Shown here: positions 26,415 through 35,468 of the stretch, in pieces | Position numbering within the stretch: the first letter of the stretch is position 1 | Layout of the letters: every line of letters begins with the position of its first letter | Source: Paracidovorax konjaci | Lineage (GTDB): Bacteria; Pseudomonadota; Gammaproteobacteria; Burkholderiales; Burkholderiaceae_C | DNA: 64,000 nucleotides | Direction: 5' to 3' | Assembly: GCF_900112675.1 (NCBI RefSeq) | Contig: NZ_FOMQ01000002.1 | Span: forward strand, 62,001 to 126,000 | Program-made: the position numbers and the translations under genes | Notes under the pieces: generated by a model | The model's input: the letters and a program-made list of their open reading frames with translations, nothing else | Database searches by the model: none | Told to the model about the DNA's origin: nothing

Positions 26415-28055
26415 TCAGCCCGCGGCCTGCAGTGCCAGGCCCGCGTGCTCGCGCAGCGGGTGGAAGTGGATCTTGGGGAAGCGCTCCTGCGCCAGCCGCA
26501 CGTCGTAGGGGCTGGTGCACAGGTAGGCCAGCGTGTCGGCCGCGTCGTGCGCCATGCGCAGCGGGTAGGCATCGGTGAACGCGCGCAGCTCGGCGGGGGT
26601 GTCGGCCGTGATCCAGCGCGCGCCCGTGTACTGGCAACTCTCCAGCCGCACGTCGCAGTCGTACTCGGCCTTCAGGCGGTGCTGCACCACTTCGAACTGC
26701 AGCTGGCCCACGGCGCCCAGCAGCATGTTGCCGCCGGCATCGGGCTTGAAGACCTGGATCGCGCCTTCCTCGCCGAGCTGGGCGAGGCCCTGCTGCAGCT
26801 GTTTGGTGCGCAGCGGGTTCTTCAGCACCACGGTCATGAACATCTCGGGCGCGAAGAACGGCAGGCCCGTGAACTGCAGGCTGGCCCCGTCGGTGATGGT
26901 GTCGCCCAGCTGCACCCCGCCGTGCGTCGTGAAGCCGATGATGTCGCCCGCATAGGCCTCCTCGACCGCCTCCCGGCGCTGGCTCATGAAGGTGACGACG
27001 GAAGTGGGCCGCAGCTCCTTCGCCGTGCGCTGCACCTTGAGCTTCATGCCCGGCGTGTACTTGCCGGAGGCCACGCGCACGAAGGCGATGCGGTCGCGGT
27101 GGTTGGCATCCATGTTGGCCTGCACCTTGAACACCACGCCGGCAAAGCCCGCTTCTTCGGGCAGCACCGTCTTCTCGACCGCCTGCCTGTTCACCACCAG
27201 GCTGCTGGTGCGCGGGCGCGGCGGGGGCGCGAGGTCCACCAGGGCGTCCAGCACTTCCATCACGCCGAAATTGTTCACGCCGGAGCCGAAGAACACGGGG
27301 GTCTGCTTGCCGGCGAGGAAGGCCTCGTGGTCCCAGGCCGGAGAGGCGCCGACGGCCAGCTCCATGCTCTCCAGCGCCTCGTCGAACGTGCTGCCGAAGC
27401 GCGCGCGCAGGGCATCGGCGTCGGTGAGCGGAATGGCCTCGAAGTCCTGCGGACGGCGTTCGCTGCCGGATTCGAACACCGTCATGGCATGCGTGCGCAG
27501 GTTGATGATGCCGCCGAAGCTCTTGCCCTGGCCCACGGGCCAGGTCATGGGCACGCAGGGCATGCCCAGCTCGCGCTCCACTTCGTCGAGGATGTCCAGC
27601 GGCTCGCGCACTTCGCGGTCCATCTTGTTGACGAAGGTGATGATCGGCGTGTCGCGCTGGCGGCAGACCTCGATCAGCCGCCGCGTCTGCGACTCGACCC
27701 CGTTGGCCGCATCGATCACCATCAGCGCCGAGTCCACGGCGGTGAGCACGCGGTAGGTGTCTTCGGAGAAGTCCTTGTGGCCGGGCGTGTCGAGCAAATT
27801 CACCACATGGTCGCGGTAGGCCATCTGCATCACCGAAGAGGCCACCGAGATGCCGCGCTGCTTTTCGATCTCCATCCAGTCGGAGGTGGCGTGGCGGCTC
27901 GCCTTGCGGCCCTTCACCGCGCCCGCGATCTGGATCGCGCCCGAGAACAGCAGCAGCTTTTCGGTGAGCGTGGTCTTGCCCGCGTCGGGGTGGGAGATGA
28001 TCGCGAAAGTGCGGCGGACCCCGACTTGCGGGGCATAAGGGGTGGCGGTGGCCAT
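26415..28055 (-). CDS. prfC: Peptide chain release factor 3
   Basis: A 546-residue translational GTPase. RF3 ejects RF1 or RF2 from the ribosome after peptide release. G1 is HPDAGKTT at residues 22-29, the switch II region contains DTPGHKDFSEDTYR and the guanine-specificity motif is NKMD. Domains 2 and 3 follow, ending with EFVVQHRLKAEYDCDV-like RF3 signature (here FEVVQHRLKAEYDCDVRLE). The length matches E. coli RF3 with a short N-terminal extension. The frame is open upstream, but the ATG at 28055 gives the RF3 N-terminus. It probably has its own promoter in the 194-base gap upstream, where nothing else is visible. Confidence 0.95.
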   Translation of the reverse strand: MATATPYAPQVGVRRTFAIISHPDAGKTTLTEKLLLFSGAIQIAGAVKGRKASRHATSDWMEIEKQRGISVASSVMQMAYRDHVVNLLDTPGHKDFSEDTYRVLTAVDSALMVIDAANGVESQTRRLIEVCRQRDTPIITFVNKMDREVREPLDILDEVERELGMPCVPMTWPVGQGKSFGGIINLRTHAMTVFESGSERRPQDFEAIPLTDADALRARFGSTFDEALESMELAVGASPAWDHEAFLAGKQTPVFFGSGVNNFGVMEVLDALVDLAPPPRPRTSSLVVNRQAVEKTVLPEEAGFAGVVFKVQANMDANHRDRIAFVRVASGKYTPGMKLKVQRTAKELRPTSVVTFMSQRREAVEEAYAGDIIGFTTHGGVQLGDTITDGASLQFTGLPFFAPEMFMTVVLKNPLRTKQLQQGLAQLGEEGAIQVFKPDAGGNMLLGAVGQLQFEVVQHRLKAEYDCDVRLESCQYTGARWITADTPAELRAFTDAYPLRMAHDAADTLAYLCTSPYDVRLAQERFPKIHFHPLREHAGLALQAAG

Positions 28056-28249
28056 GGCGTCTGGGTCCTGTGGGAAAACGTGGCACGTCCGTCGTGGGAG
28101 TGCCGGGCCCCGGCGGGTGGCTGGGGCCCCGGGGGCGTGGCCGGGTGGCTGAGACCTGCTCCGCGCCGCGGCAAAACCCGCGATTCTAGAGTGCTGCCGC
28201 CGTGCAGGGCTCGAAGGCGGGCCCGGCCGGCGCCGGGATCCCGCGGGTG

Positions 28250-29281
28250 TCAGGCCGTGCGCAGCGGCCAGGCCGCGCCCGTCCAGCGCTTGAGCCGCAG
28301 CGCCGGGGATTCGAAGAGGTGCCACGAAGCCATGCCCGCGGCGAACGCAAGCGCCGTGGTCAGCAGCAGGCTCGGGCCGAACGGCAGGGCCGGCCACAGC
28401 GCCACGACCGCCTGGGCGATCGGGAAGCCGTAGAGGTAGATGCCATAGGACGGGTCGCCCACGCGCCGTGCGAGTGGCAGGGGAGCGGTCTCGCGCGAGC
28501 CCACGTAGAGCAGCAGCGGCGGCAGCACCAGCAGGCCGGCCGAATGCTCCAGCTCCAGCCCGAAGAACAGCAGCACCCCCACCGGCGCGAGCATGCACAG
28601 CAGTTGCGGCGCCCGCGCGAGGAAGGCGTCGCGGTGCAGGGCGATCAGCGCTCCGCAGGTGAAATACGCCGAGTATTCGAACCAGTGCCGCATCTCGCCG
28701 GTGAAGTCGGCATTCTGCGCGGCGAGGAAATAGCCGAGATAGGCCAGGCCCGCGAGCGTGGCGGCGAGGCGCGAGCGCAGGATGCCCAGCACGCCGAGGG
28801 CGGCGAGCACGGCGTAGCACATCGTCTCCATGGGGATGGTCCAGAGCGGCCCGTTCATCACCTGCGGGTAGGGGTTGGACAGGAACACGCCGGGCAGGTT
28901 GACGTATTCCCGATAGAGCAGCAGGTTGCGGTAGTAGTCGAGCGTGCCCGGGTGCGACAGGAACTCCGCGGCCGGCAGCCGGGTGAACACGAGCCCGAAC
29001 ACGAAGATGTTGGTCAGCACGGCCAGCAGCACGCCGGGCCAGATGCGCAGGAGGCGTTTCCACAGGAAGGCGAGCACGCGCGGCTCGCGCAGCCAGCTCA
29101 GCGTCACGAGGTAGCCGCTGATCGTGAAGAACGTCATCACGGCCACGCCGCCCACCATGCTGGAGTGGAGCCAGGAGGGCGGCTCCGTGCGCGTGAGGGC
29201 GAAGTGGTGGCTGAAAACCACGGCCACCGCCGCGCAGATGCGCAGCGCGTCGAACAGGTTGCGGGGTTGCGTCGGAGACAT
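28250..29281 (-). CDS. Acyltransferase family 3 (OafA-like) membrane protein
   Basis: A 343-residue membrane protein with about ten helices. The start RNLFDALRICAAVAVVFSHHFAL has the histidine pair of acyltransferase-3 enzymes, and VAVMTFFTISGYLVTLSWL with KRLLRIWPGVLLAV is the second family hallmark. These enzymes O-acetylate sugars of LPS, capsule or peptidoglycan at the inner membrane. The neighbouring glycan genes make a surface polysaccharide a plausible target. The gene faces away from ahcY across a 275-base divergent region holding the ahcY promoter and riboswitch. Confidence 0.88.
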   Translation of the reverse strand: MSPTQPRNLFDALRICAAVAVVFSHHFALTRTEPPSWLHSSMVGGVAVMTFFTISGYLVTLSWLREPRVLAFLWKRLLRIWPGVLLAVLTNIFVFGLVFTRLPAAEFLSHPGTLDYYRNLLLYREYVNLPGVFLSNPYPQVMNGPLWTIPMETMCYAVLAALGVLGILRSRLAATLAGLAYLGYFLAAQNADFTGEMRHWFEYSAYFTCGALIALHRDAFLARAPQLLCMLAPVGVLLFFGLELEHSAGLLVLPPLLLYVGSRETAPLPLARRVGDPSYGIYLYGFPIAQAVVALWPALPFGPSLLLTTALAFAAGMASWHLFESPALRLKRWTGAAWPLRTA

Positions 29282-29394
29282 GGTGCGGGAGGGGCAATGG
29301 CCGCGCCGTCCAATGGACCGGCGGACGGGGATCACGGTGCCGTGCGGACGCCGCCGCAAGGCGGGCCGAACTCCGGCCCGGGAAGGGTTGCTTT

Positions 29395-29400
29395 TATAAT
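29395..29400 (+). promoter_or_regulatory. -10 element of the ahcY promoter
   Basis: A consensus TATAAT lies ten bases before the first paired base of the SAH riboswitch, so transcription would begin just before the aptamer. No good -35 hexamer is seen at 16-18 bases upstream. Confidence 0.6.
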
Positions 29401-29408
29401 CGATGTTT

Positions 29409-29486
29409 TCCGAGGAGCGTTGCAGCGTCCCCCGCCTGGCGGGACGCGAGGCTCGGAATCATCCCTTTGCAACGACGCTCGCCCAC
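29409..29486 (+). ncRNA. SAH riboswitch (S-adenosylhomocysteine sensor)
   Basis: The leader matches the SAH riboswitch consensus: CCGAGGAGCGTTGCAGC at the start, a variable GC hairpin, AGGCTCGG, and GCAACGACGCTCGCCC at the end. P1 pairs CCGAG (29410-29414) with CTCGG (29452-29456). The pseudoknot pairs GAGCG(T) with ACGCTC (29475-29480) and TTGC with GCAA. This class turns on ahcY when S-adenosylhomocysteine is high. It lies 71 bases before the ahcY start and probably also governs the genes behind it. Confidence 0.93.
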
Positions 29487-29556
29487 GCTGTCCGGTGCGG
29501 TGAGTGTTCCATTCCCCTTCGAACGCGTGGTTTTTGCCCCTTGAATGGAGAAAACC

Positions 29557-30984
<1,428 letters not shown>

Positions 30985-30998
30985 AGCGCAGCGGCGCC

Positions 30999-31028
30999 CC
31001 TGCCGGCCGCTCCGTGCGGCCCGGCAGG
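30999..31028 (+). terminator. GC hairpin after ahcY, possible attenuator
   Basis: CCTGCCGG-CCGC (30999-31010) pairs with GCGG-C-CCGGCAGG (31016-31028) apart from one bulged C. No long T-run follows; the sequence goes straight into repeat copy B. It may limit read-through from ahcY into tlyA. Confidence 0.45.
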
Positions 31029-31030
31029 CG

Positions 31031-31095
31031 TTTGCTATTAAATTGATAGCTGACTCGCCAATGGATCCGGCGGCATGCGGCTTGTTTGACTTGAA
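31031..31095 (+). repeat. Interspersed palindromic element, copy B
   Basis: This copy starts with TTTGCTATTAAATT and contains the core AATGGATCCGGCGGCATG (31060-31077), followed by a TTTGACTTGAA segment that parallels TTTGGCTTCAA in copy A. The right palindrome arm is partly degraded (GATAGCTGA). It fills the gap between ahcY and the TlyA gene; the latter's AAGGA ribosome binding site (31096-31100) begins right at its end. Confidence 0.78.
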
Positions 31096-31107
31096 AAGGA
31101 CGGGCGC

Positions 31108-32109
31108 ATGCGCGCGGATGTGTTTTTGGTGGAAAGCGGCCAGGCCGCGACCCGGTCGCAGGCGCAGCGCCTGGTGGCTGCCGGCGTGCAGTGGCGCTTC
31201 GCGCCCTCCATGCCCTGGCACAAGGTGTCGAAGAACGGCGACGACATCCCGGAGGGCGCCGAAGTGCAGCTGCTCGACGCGGCCGAGGCGAAATACCTCT
31301 CGCGCGGCGGGCTCAAGCTCGAAGGGGCATTGCAGGCCACGGGGCTGTCGGTGGCCGGCTGGCGCTGCCTGGACGTGGGCCAGAGCACCGGCGGCTTCAC
31401 CGACTGCCTGCTGCAGCAGGGCGCGGCCCAGGTGATCGGCGTGGACGTGGGGCACGGCCAGTTGCACGAGCGCCTGCGCAACGACCCGCGCGTGGTGGGC
31501 GTGGAAGGAATCAATGCCCGCTCGCTCACCGCCCACGACCTGCAGGAAGCCTGCGAGGAAGCGCTCTCCGAACGCGTCGAGCGCGACCCCGAGGACAACG
31601 ACACCCAGCCCATCGCCCCCTATAGCTGGATGCGCAACGGCGGCATGGTCGATGACGAATACGACGACAGCGACGACGCCAAGGAGCACGAGGTGGAGGC
31701 CTTCAAGGCCGAGCGCGATGCCAGGGCGCGTGCGCGTGCCGATGGCGCCCTGCCCACCGTGCGCCGCCGCAGGCCGGGGCGGGAGAACGTGGAAGTGACG
31801 CCCGTCTTCGACTTCATCACCGGCGACGTGTCCTTCATCTCGCTCACGCTGATCCTGCCGGCCGTGGTGCCGCTGCTGGCGGCCGGCGGCGCGCTGTTGA
31901 TGCTCGTCAAGCCGCAGTTCGAACTGCAGCCCGGACAGGTGGGCAAGGGCGGCATCGTGCGCGACCCCGCGCTCTACGCCCAGGTGGAGCAGCGCCTGCG
32001 CGAGAGCTGCGCTGCGCTGGGACTCGACGTGCTCGGCTGGCACGGCAGCGCCATCGAGGGCGGCGACGGCAACCGCGAATTCTTCATCCACGCACGGAGG
32101 ACGGCATGA
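31108..32109 (+). CDS. tlyA: TlyA-like rRNA methyltransferase (S4 + FtsJ domains) with a large charged insertion
   Basis: A 333-residue protein with an N-terminal S4 RNA-binding domain (about 3-60) and an FtsJ-type Rossmann methyltransferase. TlyA proteins 2'-O-methylate rRNA with SAM. The expected K-D-K-E set is present: K70 in SRGGLKLEGAL, D240 in DVSFISL, K268 in LVKPQFE and E324 in GNREFFIHAR; the SAM loop is LDVGQSTGGFTD at 88-99. Residues about 147-231 are an extra, strongly charged segment that ordinary TlyA proteins lack. It lies between ahcY and metF and overlaps metF by four bases, so it belongs to the SAM-cycle operon. Annotation as a haemolysin would be a historic misnomer. Confidence 0.85.
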   Translation: MRADVFLVESGQAATRSQAQRLVAAGVQWRFAPSMPWHKVSKNGDDIPEGAEVQLLDAAEAKYLSRGGLKLEGALQATGLSVAGWRCLDVGQSTGGFTDCLLQQGAAQVIGVDVGHGQLHERLRNDPRVVGVEGINARSLTAHDLQEACEEALSERVERDPEDNDTQPIAPYSWMRNGGMVDDEYDDSDDAKEHEVEAFKAERDARARARADGALPTVRRRRPGRENVEVTPVFDFITGDVSFISLTLILPAVVPLLAAGGALLMLVKPQFELQPGQVGKGGIVRDPALYAQVEQRLRESCAALGLDVLGWHGSAIEGGDGNREFFIHARRTA

Positions 32110-32954
32110 GCCTTTCCGCAGGGTCGCCGGCCTTTCCGGTCAGTTTCGAATTCTTCCCGCCCAAGACCCTTGAGGGCGCGGACAAGCTGCGCGCCGTGCG
32201 CCAGCAGCTCTACGTGCGCAAGCCCGAGTTCTGCTCGGTCACCTACGGCGCAGGCGGCTCCACCCAGGAGGGCACCTTCGGAACCGTGCGCGAGATCCTG
32301 GAGGAGGGTGTGCAGGCCGCATCGCACTTCTCGTGCATCGGCGCCACGCGCGAAAGCGTGCGCACGCAGCTCGCGCAGCTCAAGGCCATGGGCGTGTCGC
32401 GCCTGGTGGCCCTGCGCGGCGATCTGCCGAGCGGCTACGGCGCGGGCGGCGAGTTCCAGTACGCGAGCGATCTCGTCGCCTTCATCCGCGCCGAGACGGG
32501 CGATGATTTCCACATCGAGGTCGCGGCCTACCCGGAAGTCCATCCCCAGGCCCGATCCCCGGAAGCCGACCTGCAGGCCTTTGCCGCCAAGGTGCGGGCG
32601 GGCGCGCATTCGGCCATCACCCAGTATTTCTTCAACGCCGACGCCTATTGGCGCTTCGTGGACGACGTGCGCGCCTTGGGCCTGGACGTGCCCGTGGTGC
32701 CGGGGATCATGCCGATCCTCGGGTCCACGCAGCTCATGCGTTTCTCGGACGCGTGCGGCGCGGAGATTCCGCGTTGGATCCGCCTGCGGCTGCAGGGCTT
32801 CGGCGACGATTCCGCCAGCATCCGTGCCTTCGGGCTCGACGTGGTGAGCGCGCTTTGCGAGCGGCTGCGCGCGGGCGGCGTTCCCGCGCTGCACTTCTAC
32901 ACCATGAACCAGAGCGCGGCGACGCTGGAACTCTGCCGCCGGCTGGGCCTGTGA
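32106..32954 (+). CDS. metF: 5,10-methylenetetrahydrofolate reductase
   Basis: A 282-residue FAD enzyme that makes 5-methyltetrahydrofolate for methionine synthesis. The start FPVSFEFFPPKT (catalytic glutamate E15), CSVTYGAGGSTQEGT and VALRGDLPSGYG match MetF, and AHSAITQYFFNADAYWRFVDD is the FAD region. The ATG overlaps the upstream stop (ATGA), so translation is coupled to the TlyA gene. With ahcY it completes a methyl-cycle operon probably read from the riboswitch promoter. Confidence 0.96.
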   Translation: MSLSAGSPAFPVSFEFFPPKTLEGADKLRAVRQQLYVRKPEFCSVTYGAGGSTQEGTFGTVREILEEGVQAASHFSCIGATRESVRTQLAQLKAMGVSRLVALRGDLPSGYGAGGEFQYASDLVAFIRAETGDDFHIEVAAYPEVHPQARSPEADLQAFAAKVRAGAHSAITQYFFNADAYWRFVDDVRALGLDVPVVPGIMPILGSTQLMRFSDACGAEIPRWIRLRLQGFGDDSASIRAFGLDVVSALCERLRAGGVPALHFYTMNQSAATLELCRRLGL

Positions 32955-33061
32955 ACGCGGCGGCAACGGCGACCGGCGAGGGCGGCGGGAAGGCGGCAGG
33001 GCGGCGCGGCCGGCTCGGCCGTGCTTTGGGTAACATGGCGCCTCCTTAGCGTGACCGCTCC

Positions 33062-33693
33062 ATGATTCCCGCTCTTGCTCCTCTGCTGGTGGCCGCCGTG
33101 CTGTGCGCCACGCTTTCACCTTTTGCCAGTGCCCAGGCCCGGTACAGCTGCCGTGACAGCGCGGGCAACGTCTTCTCGCTCTCCCGGCCCTGCCCCGCAG
33201 GCACGGTCACCACCGCGGTCATGGCCGGCCCCGTGGCGGCCCCGTGGCGGCCCCGCCCGCGCCGTCCCCGCGGTACGAACCCGCGCCGGTGCGGACCGCC
33301 GTGCCCGACGGGCCGGACTACCGCAAGTACATGAGTGCCCAGTGCCGGTCGCTGCACGACACGCTCCGCACGGGCCCCTCCCGCGGCCTGCCGTACGACG
33401 TGCTGACCGGCATGCGCCGCGAATACGAACGCGACTGCCGCGAGGATGAAAGCGAGGCCTCGATGCGGCTTTCCCGCGAACAGCGCGAGGCCCGCCAATT
33501 GCGCCGCGACGAGATCCGGCAGGCCGAGGTGGCCGAGCAGGTCGCGCGCGCGGACACCGTCCGCCGTGCGGAGCAGTGCGCCGAGTCGCGCCGCATCCTG
33601 GCGGCCAAGCGTGCCCGCACCGATCTCACCGAAGGTGAAAAAAAGGATTTGACGCGTTTTGAAGAGGCTTTTGCATCGCGCTGCCAGCGCTGA
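33062..33693 (+). pseudogene. DUF4124-like exported protein, frameshifted by an 11-bp duplication
   Basis: The first 61 codons (signal peptide to about residue 24, then RYSCRDSAGNVFSLSRPCPAG) are in one frame, and the rest, from YEPAPVRTAVPDGPDYRKY to EAFASRCQR, is in another. The junction is a perfect tandem repeat: CCCCGTGGCGG at 33229-33239 and again at 33240-33250. Removing one copy restores a single frame reading through PVAAPPAPSPRYEP and a protein of about 206 residues. The C-terminal half is a charged coiled-coil-like helix with LTEGEKKDLTRFEE. Without the deletion the first frame stops at 33334. It may be a real null allele, a phase-variable site or a sequencing error. Confidence 0.75.
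33229..33250. repeat. 11-bp perfect tandem duplication causing a frameshift
   Basis: Two exact head-to-tail copies of CCCCGTGGCGG, followed by a further CCCC. The unit is not a multiple of three, so each gain or loss of a copy changes the frame of the host gene. Confidence 0.9.
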
Positions 33694-34318
33694 ACCGCTG
33701 CGGCATCGCGCCGGGTTGGGGGCTTTCGTGCTGTGCGCCATGCTCACGGCCTGCGCTGTCGCGCCCACGCCCGTCCCCGAGTCCGTGCCGCCATCCGCTC
33801 CGGCGCAACCGGAGGCTGCCGGGGAAGGCCGGGCCGTGAAGCCCGCGCCCCGCTCGCCGCGCCCTGCGGCACCGCGCGCCGTGCCCGGCAAAGAGCAGGA
33901 CGGCACGCCCCCTGAGCGGGAGTTGCCGCCGAGGGAGCGGGCGCCTGCGGACGAGCGGCCCGGCGCCGCTCGCGATCCGGAAGGCGATCTGTCCGACTTC
34001 GGTGAAGAAGGCATGGCCTCCTGGTACGGCGCGCGCTTCCATAGCCGGCGCACGGCGAGCGGCGAACGTTTCGACATGAACGATTTCACCGCCGCCCACC
34101 GCACGCTGCCCTTCGGCACCCGTGTGTGCGTGCGCAGCCTGGTCACGGGGCGCTCGGTGCAGGTGCGCATCAACGACCGCGGCCCGCATTCCCCCGGCCG
34201 CATCGTGGACCTCAGCCGGGCCGCGGCCCAGTCGCTGGGCCTGCTGGGGCTGGGCATCAAGCCCGTGGTGCTGAGCCCGGCGCCCTCCGACCCGGACGAG
34301 CCCTGCCCGGGCTCGTGA
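33659..34318 (+). CDS. RlpA-like lipoprotein (double-psi beta-barrel)
   Basis: A lipoprotein of up to 219 residues. The lipobox is LTAC (C32 counting from 33659), after the hydrophobic GAFVLCAMLTAC. A Pro/Ala/Glu-rich linker (about 35-115) leads to the double-psi beta-barrel: GMASWYGARFHSRRTASGERFD, then the conserved VRINDRGPHSPGRIVDLSRAAAQSLG. RlpA proteins sit in the outer membrane and act on peptidoglycan stripped of stem peptides. No SPOR domain is present. The start is uncertain: the only upstream starts in frame are TTG 33659, TTG 33671, TTG 33716 and GTG 33728, and the first ATG (33740) would lose the signal. It overlaps the broken gene before it. Confidence 0.82.
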   Translation: MKRLLHRAASAEPLRHRAGLGAFVLCAMLTACAVAPTPVPESVPPSAPAQPEAAGEGRAVKPAPRSPRPAAPRAVPGKEQDGTPPERELPPRERAPADERPGAARDPEGDLSDFGEEGMASWYGARFHSRRTASGERFDMNDFTAAHRTLPFGTRVCVRSLVTGRSVQVRINDRGPHSPGRIVDLSRAAAQSLGLLGLGIKPVVLSPAPSDPDEPCPGS

Positions 34319-34352
34319 GCCTGCGGGGCTGCGGCCCCGCTGCCGTTCCCGC

Positions 34353-35249
34353 TCAGCCGCCGGATTCGAGGGTGTGGGTGGCGTGCTCGTCCTGCGCCAG
34401 CAGTTCCGCCATCTGCGGCAGAGCCGGCTGCAGGGCGGCTTTCAGGGTAAAGGGTGGGTTGACCAGGAACATCCCGCTGGCCGGCAGCCCGGGACGCCGC
34501 TGCGTACCGTCCGCACCGGCCGTCATCTTGCTGGACTTCACCGTCAGGGTGGCGTGCAGCCAGGGCTTGCCGGCGCGTACCGCCAGGGTCTTCAGGCGCT
34601 TGGGCAGATCGTGGGCTTCCGGCCGCGGAATGATGGGGTACCACACGGCATAGGTGCCCGTGGCGAAGCGCCGCAGGGCCTCCGCCAGCATGTCCTGCAC
34701 GCGCCCGTAGTCGCTCTTGATCTCATAGCTCGGATCGCACAGCACGAGACCGCGCCGTGAGGGCGGAGGCAGGAACTTGCGGATGCCCTCGAAACCGTCT
34801 TCGTGCAGCACCGCCACCTGCCGCCCGGCTTCGAGCTGGGCCACATTGCCCGCCAGCGAGCGCAGGTCCGTCGGGTGCAGTTCGAACAGCTTCAGCTTGT
34901 CGTGGCCGCGCAGCAGCCGCTGCGCGATGAACGGCGAGCCCGGATAGACCTTGGAGGCGCTGCCGGTGTTGAACTCCTTCACCAGGTCCACATAGGCCTG
35001 CAGCGCAGGGGCCAGAACGGTGCCCTGCGGCAGGGCAGAGGCCGCAAGGCGCAGGATGCCCTCGGCCGCTTCGCCGCTGGTGGCGGCATAGTCCCCGTCC
35101 AGACGGAAGAGGCCCGCGCCGGCATGGGTATCCAGCACGGTCAGTGCTGCGTCTTTCTGCGTCAGGTGTTGCAGGGTGGCGATCAATACCGTGTGCTTGA
35201 GCACATCGGCATGGTTGCCCGCATGGAAGGCGTGGCGATAGCTGAACAT
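34353..35249 (-). CDS. rlmJ: 23S rRNA (adenine-2030-N6)-methyltransferase RlmJ
   Basis: A 298-residue SAM methyltransferase. The start MFSYRHAFHAGNHADVLKHT is the RlmJ signature, and LDTHAGAGLFRLDGD is the SAM-binding loop. The catalytic motif, DPPY in E. coli RlmJ, reads DPSY here at residues 172-175 (CDPSYEIKSDYGR). The frame is open far upstream; the ATG at 35249 is chosen for the exact RlmJ start. It is divergent from the kinase gene over 219 bases. Confidence 0.92.
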   Translation of the reverse strand: MFSYRHAFHAGNHADVLKHTVLIATLQHLTQKDAALTVLDTHAGAGLFRLDGDYAATSGEAAEGILRLAASALPQGTVLAPALQAYVDLVKEFNTGSASKVYPGSPFIAQRLLRGHDKLKLFELHPTDLRSLAGNVAQLEAGRQVAVLHEDGFEGIRKFLPPPSRRGLVLCDPSYEIKSDYGRVQDMLAEALRRFATGTYAVWYPIIPRPEAHDLPKRLKTLAVRAGKPWLHATLTVKSSKMTAGADGTQRRPGLPASGMFLVNPPFTLKAALQPALPQMAELLAQDEHATHTLESGG

Positions 35250-35468
35250 AAGCCCCGATGGTAACCAGCCCGCCGGGCGTCCCGGGTGGCGAAAACCGGA
35301 CGAAGAACGCAGATTGCCGGGCGCTTTGCGCTCGCCGGGATGCGCTTTGTTGCCCGTCCGGGGTCCGGTTGCTGCATGATGGCGGCCATTCGTGCGCTCC
35401 GAAACCCGCGGCGCGCGGTGGCGCCGCCTCGCCGCGCTGCCCGGTTTCCTGATTTTCTGCCGCTGCCT

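Noticed and set aside
23481-28433. Open frame of 1650 codons on the plus strand across GT2, membrane-protein and prfC genes
   Set aside because: It crosses several well-supported minus-strand genes in the complementary frame and has only Arg/His/Gln-rich low-complexity sequence.
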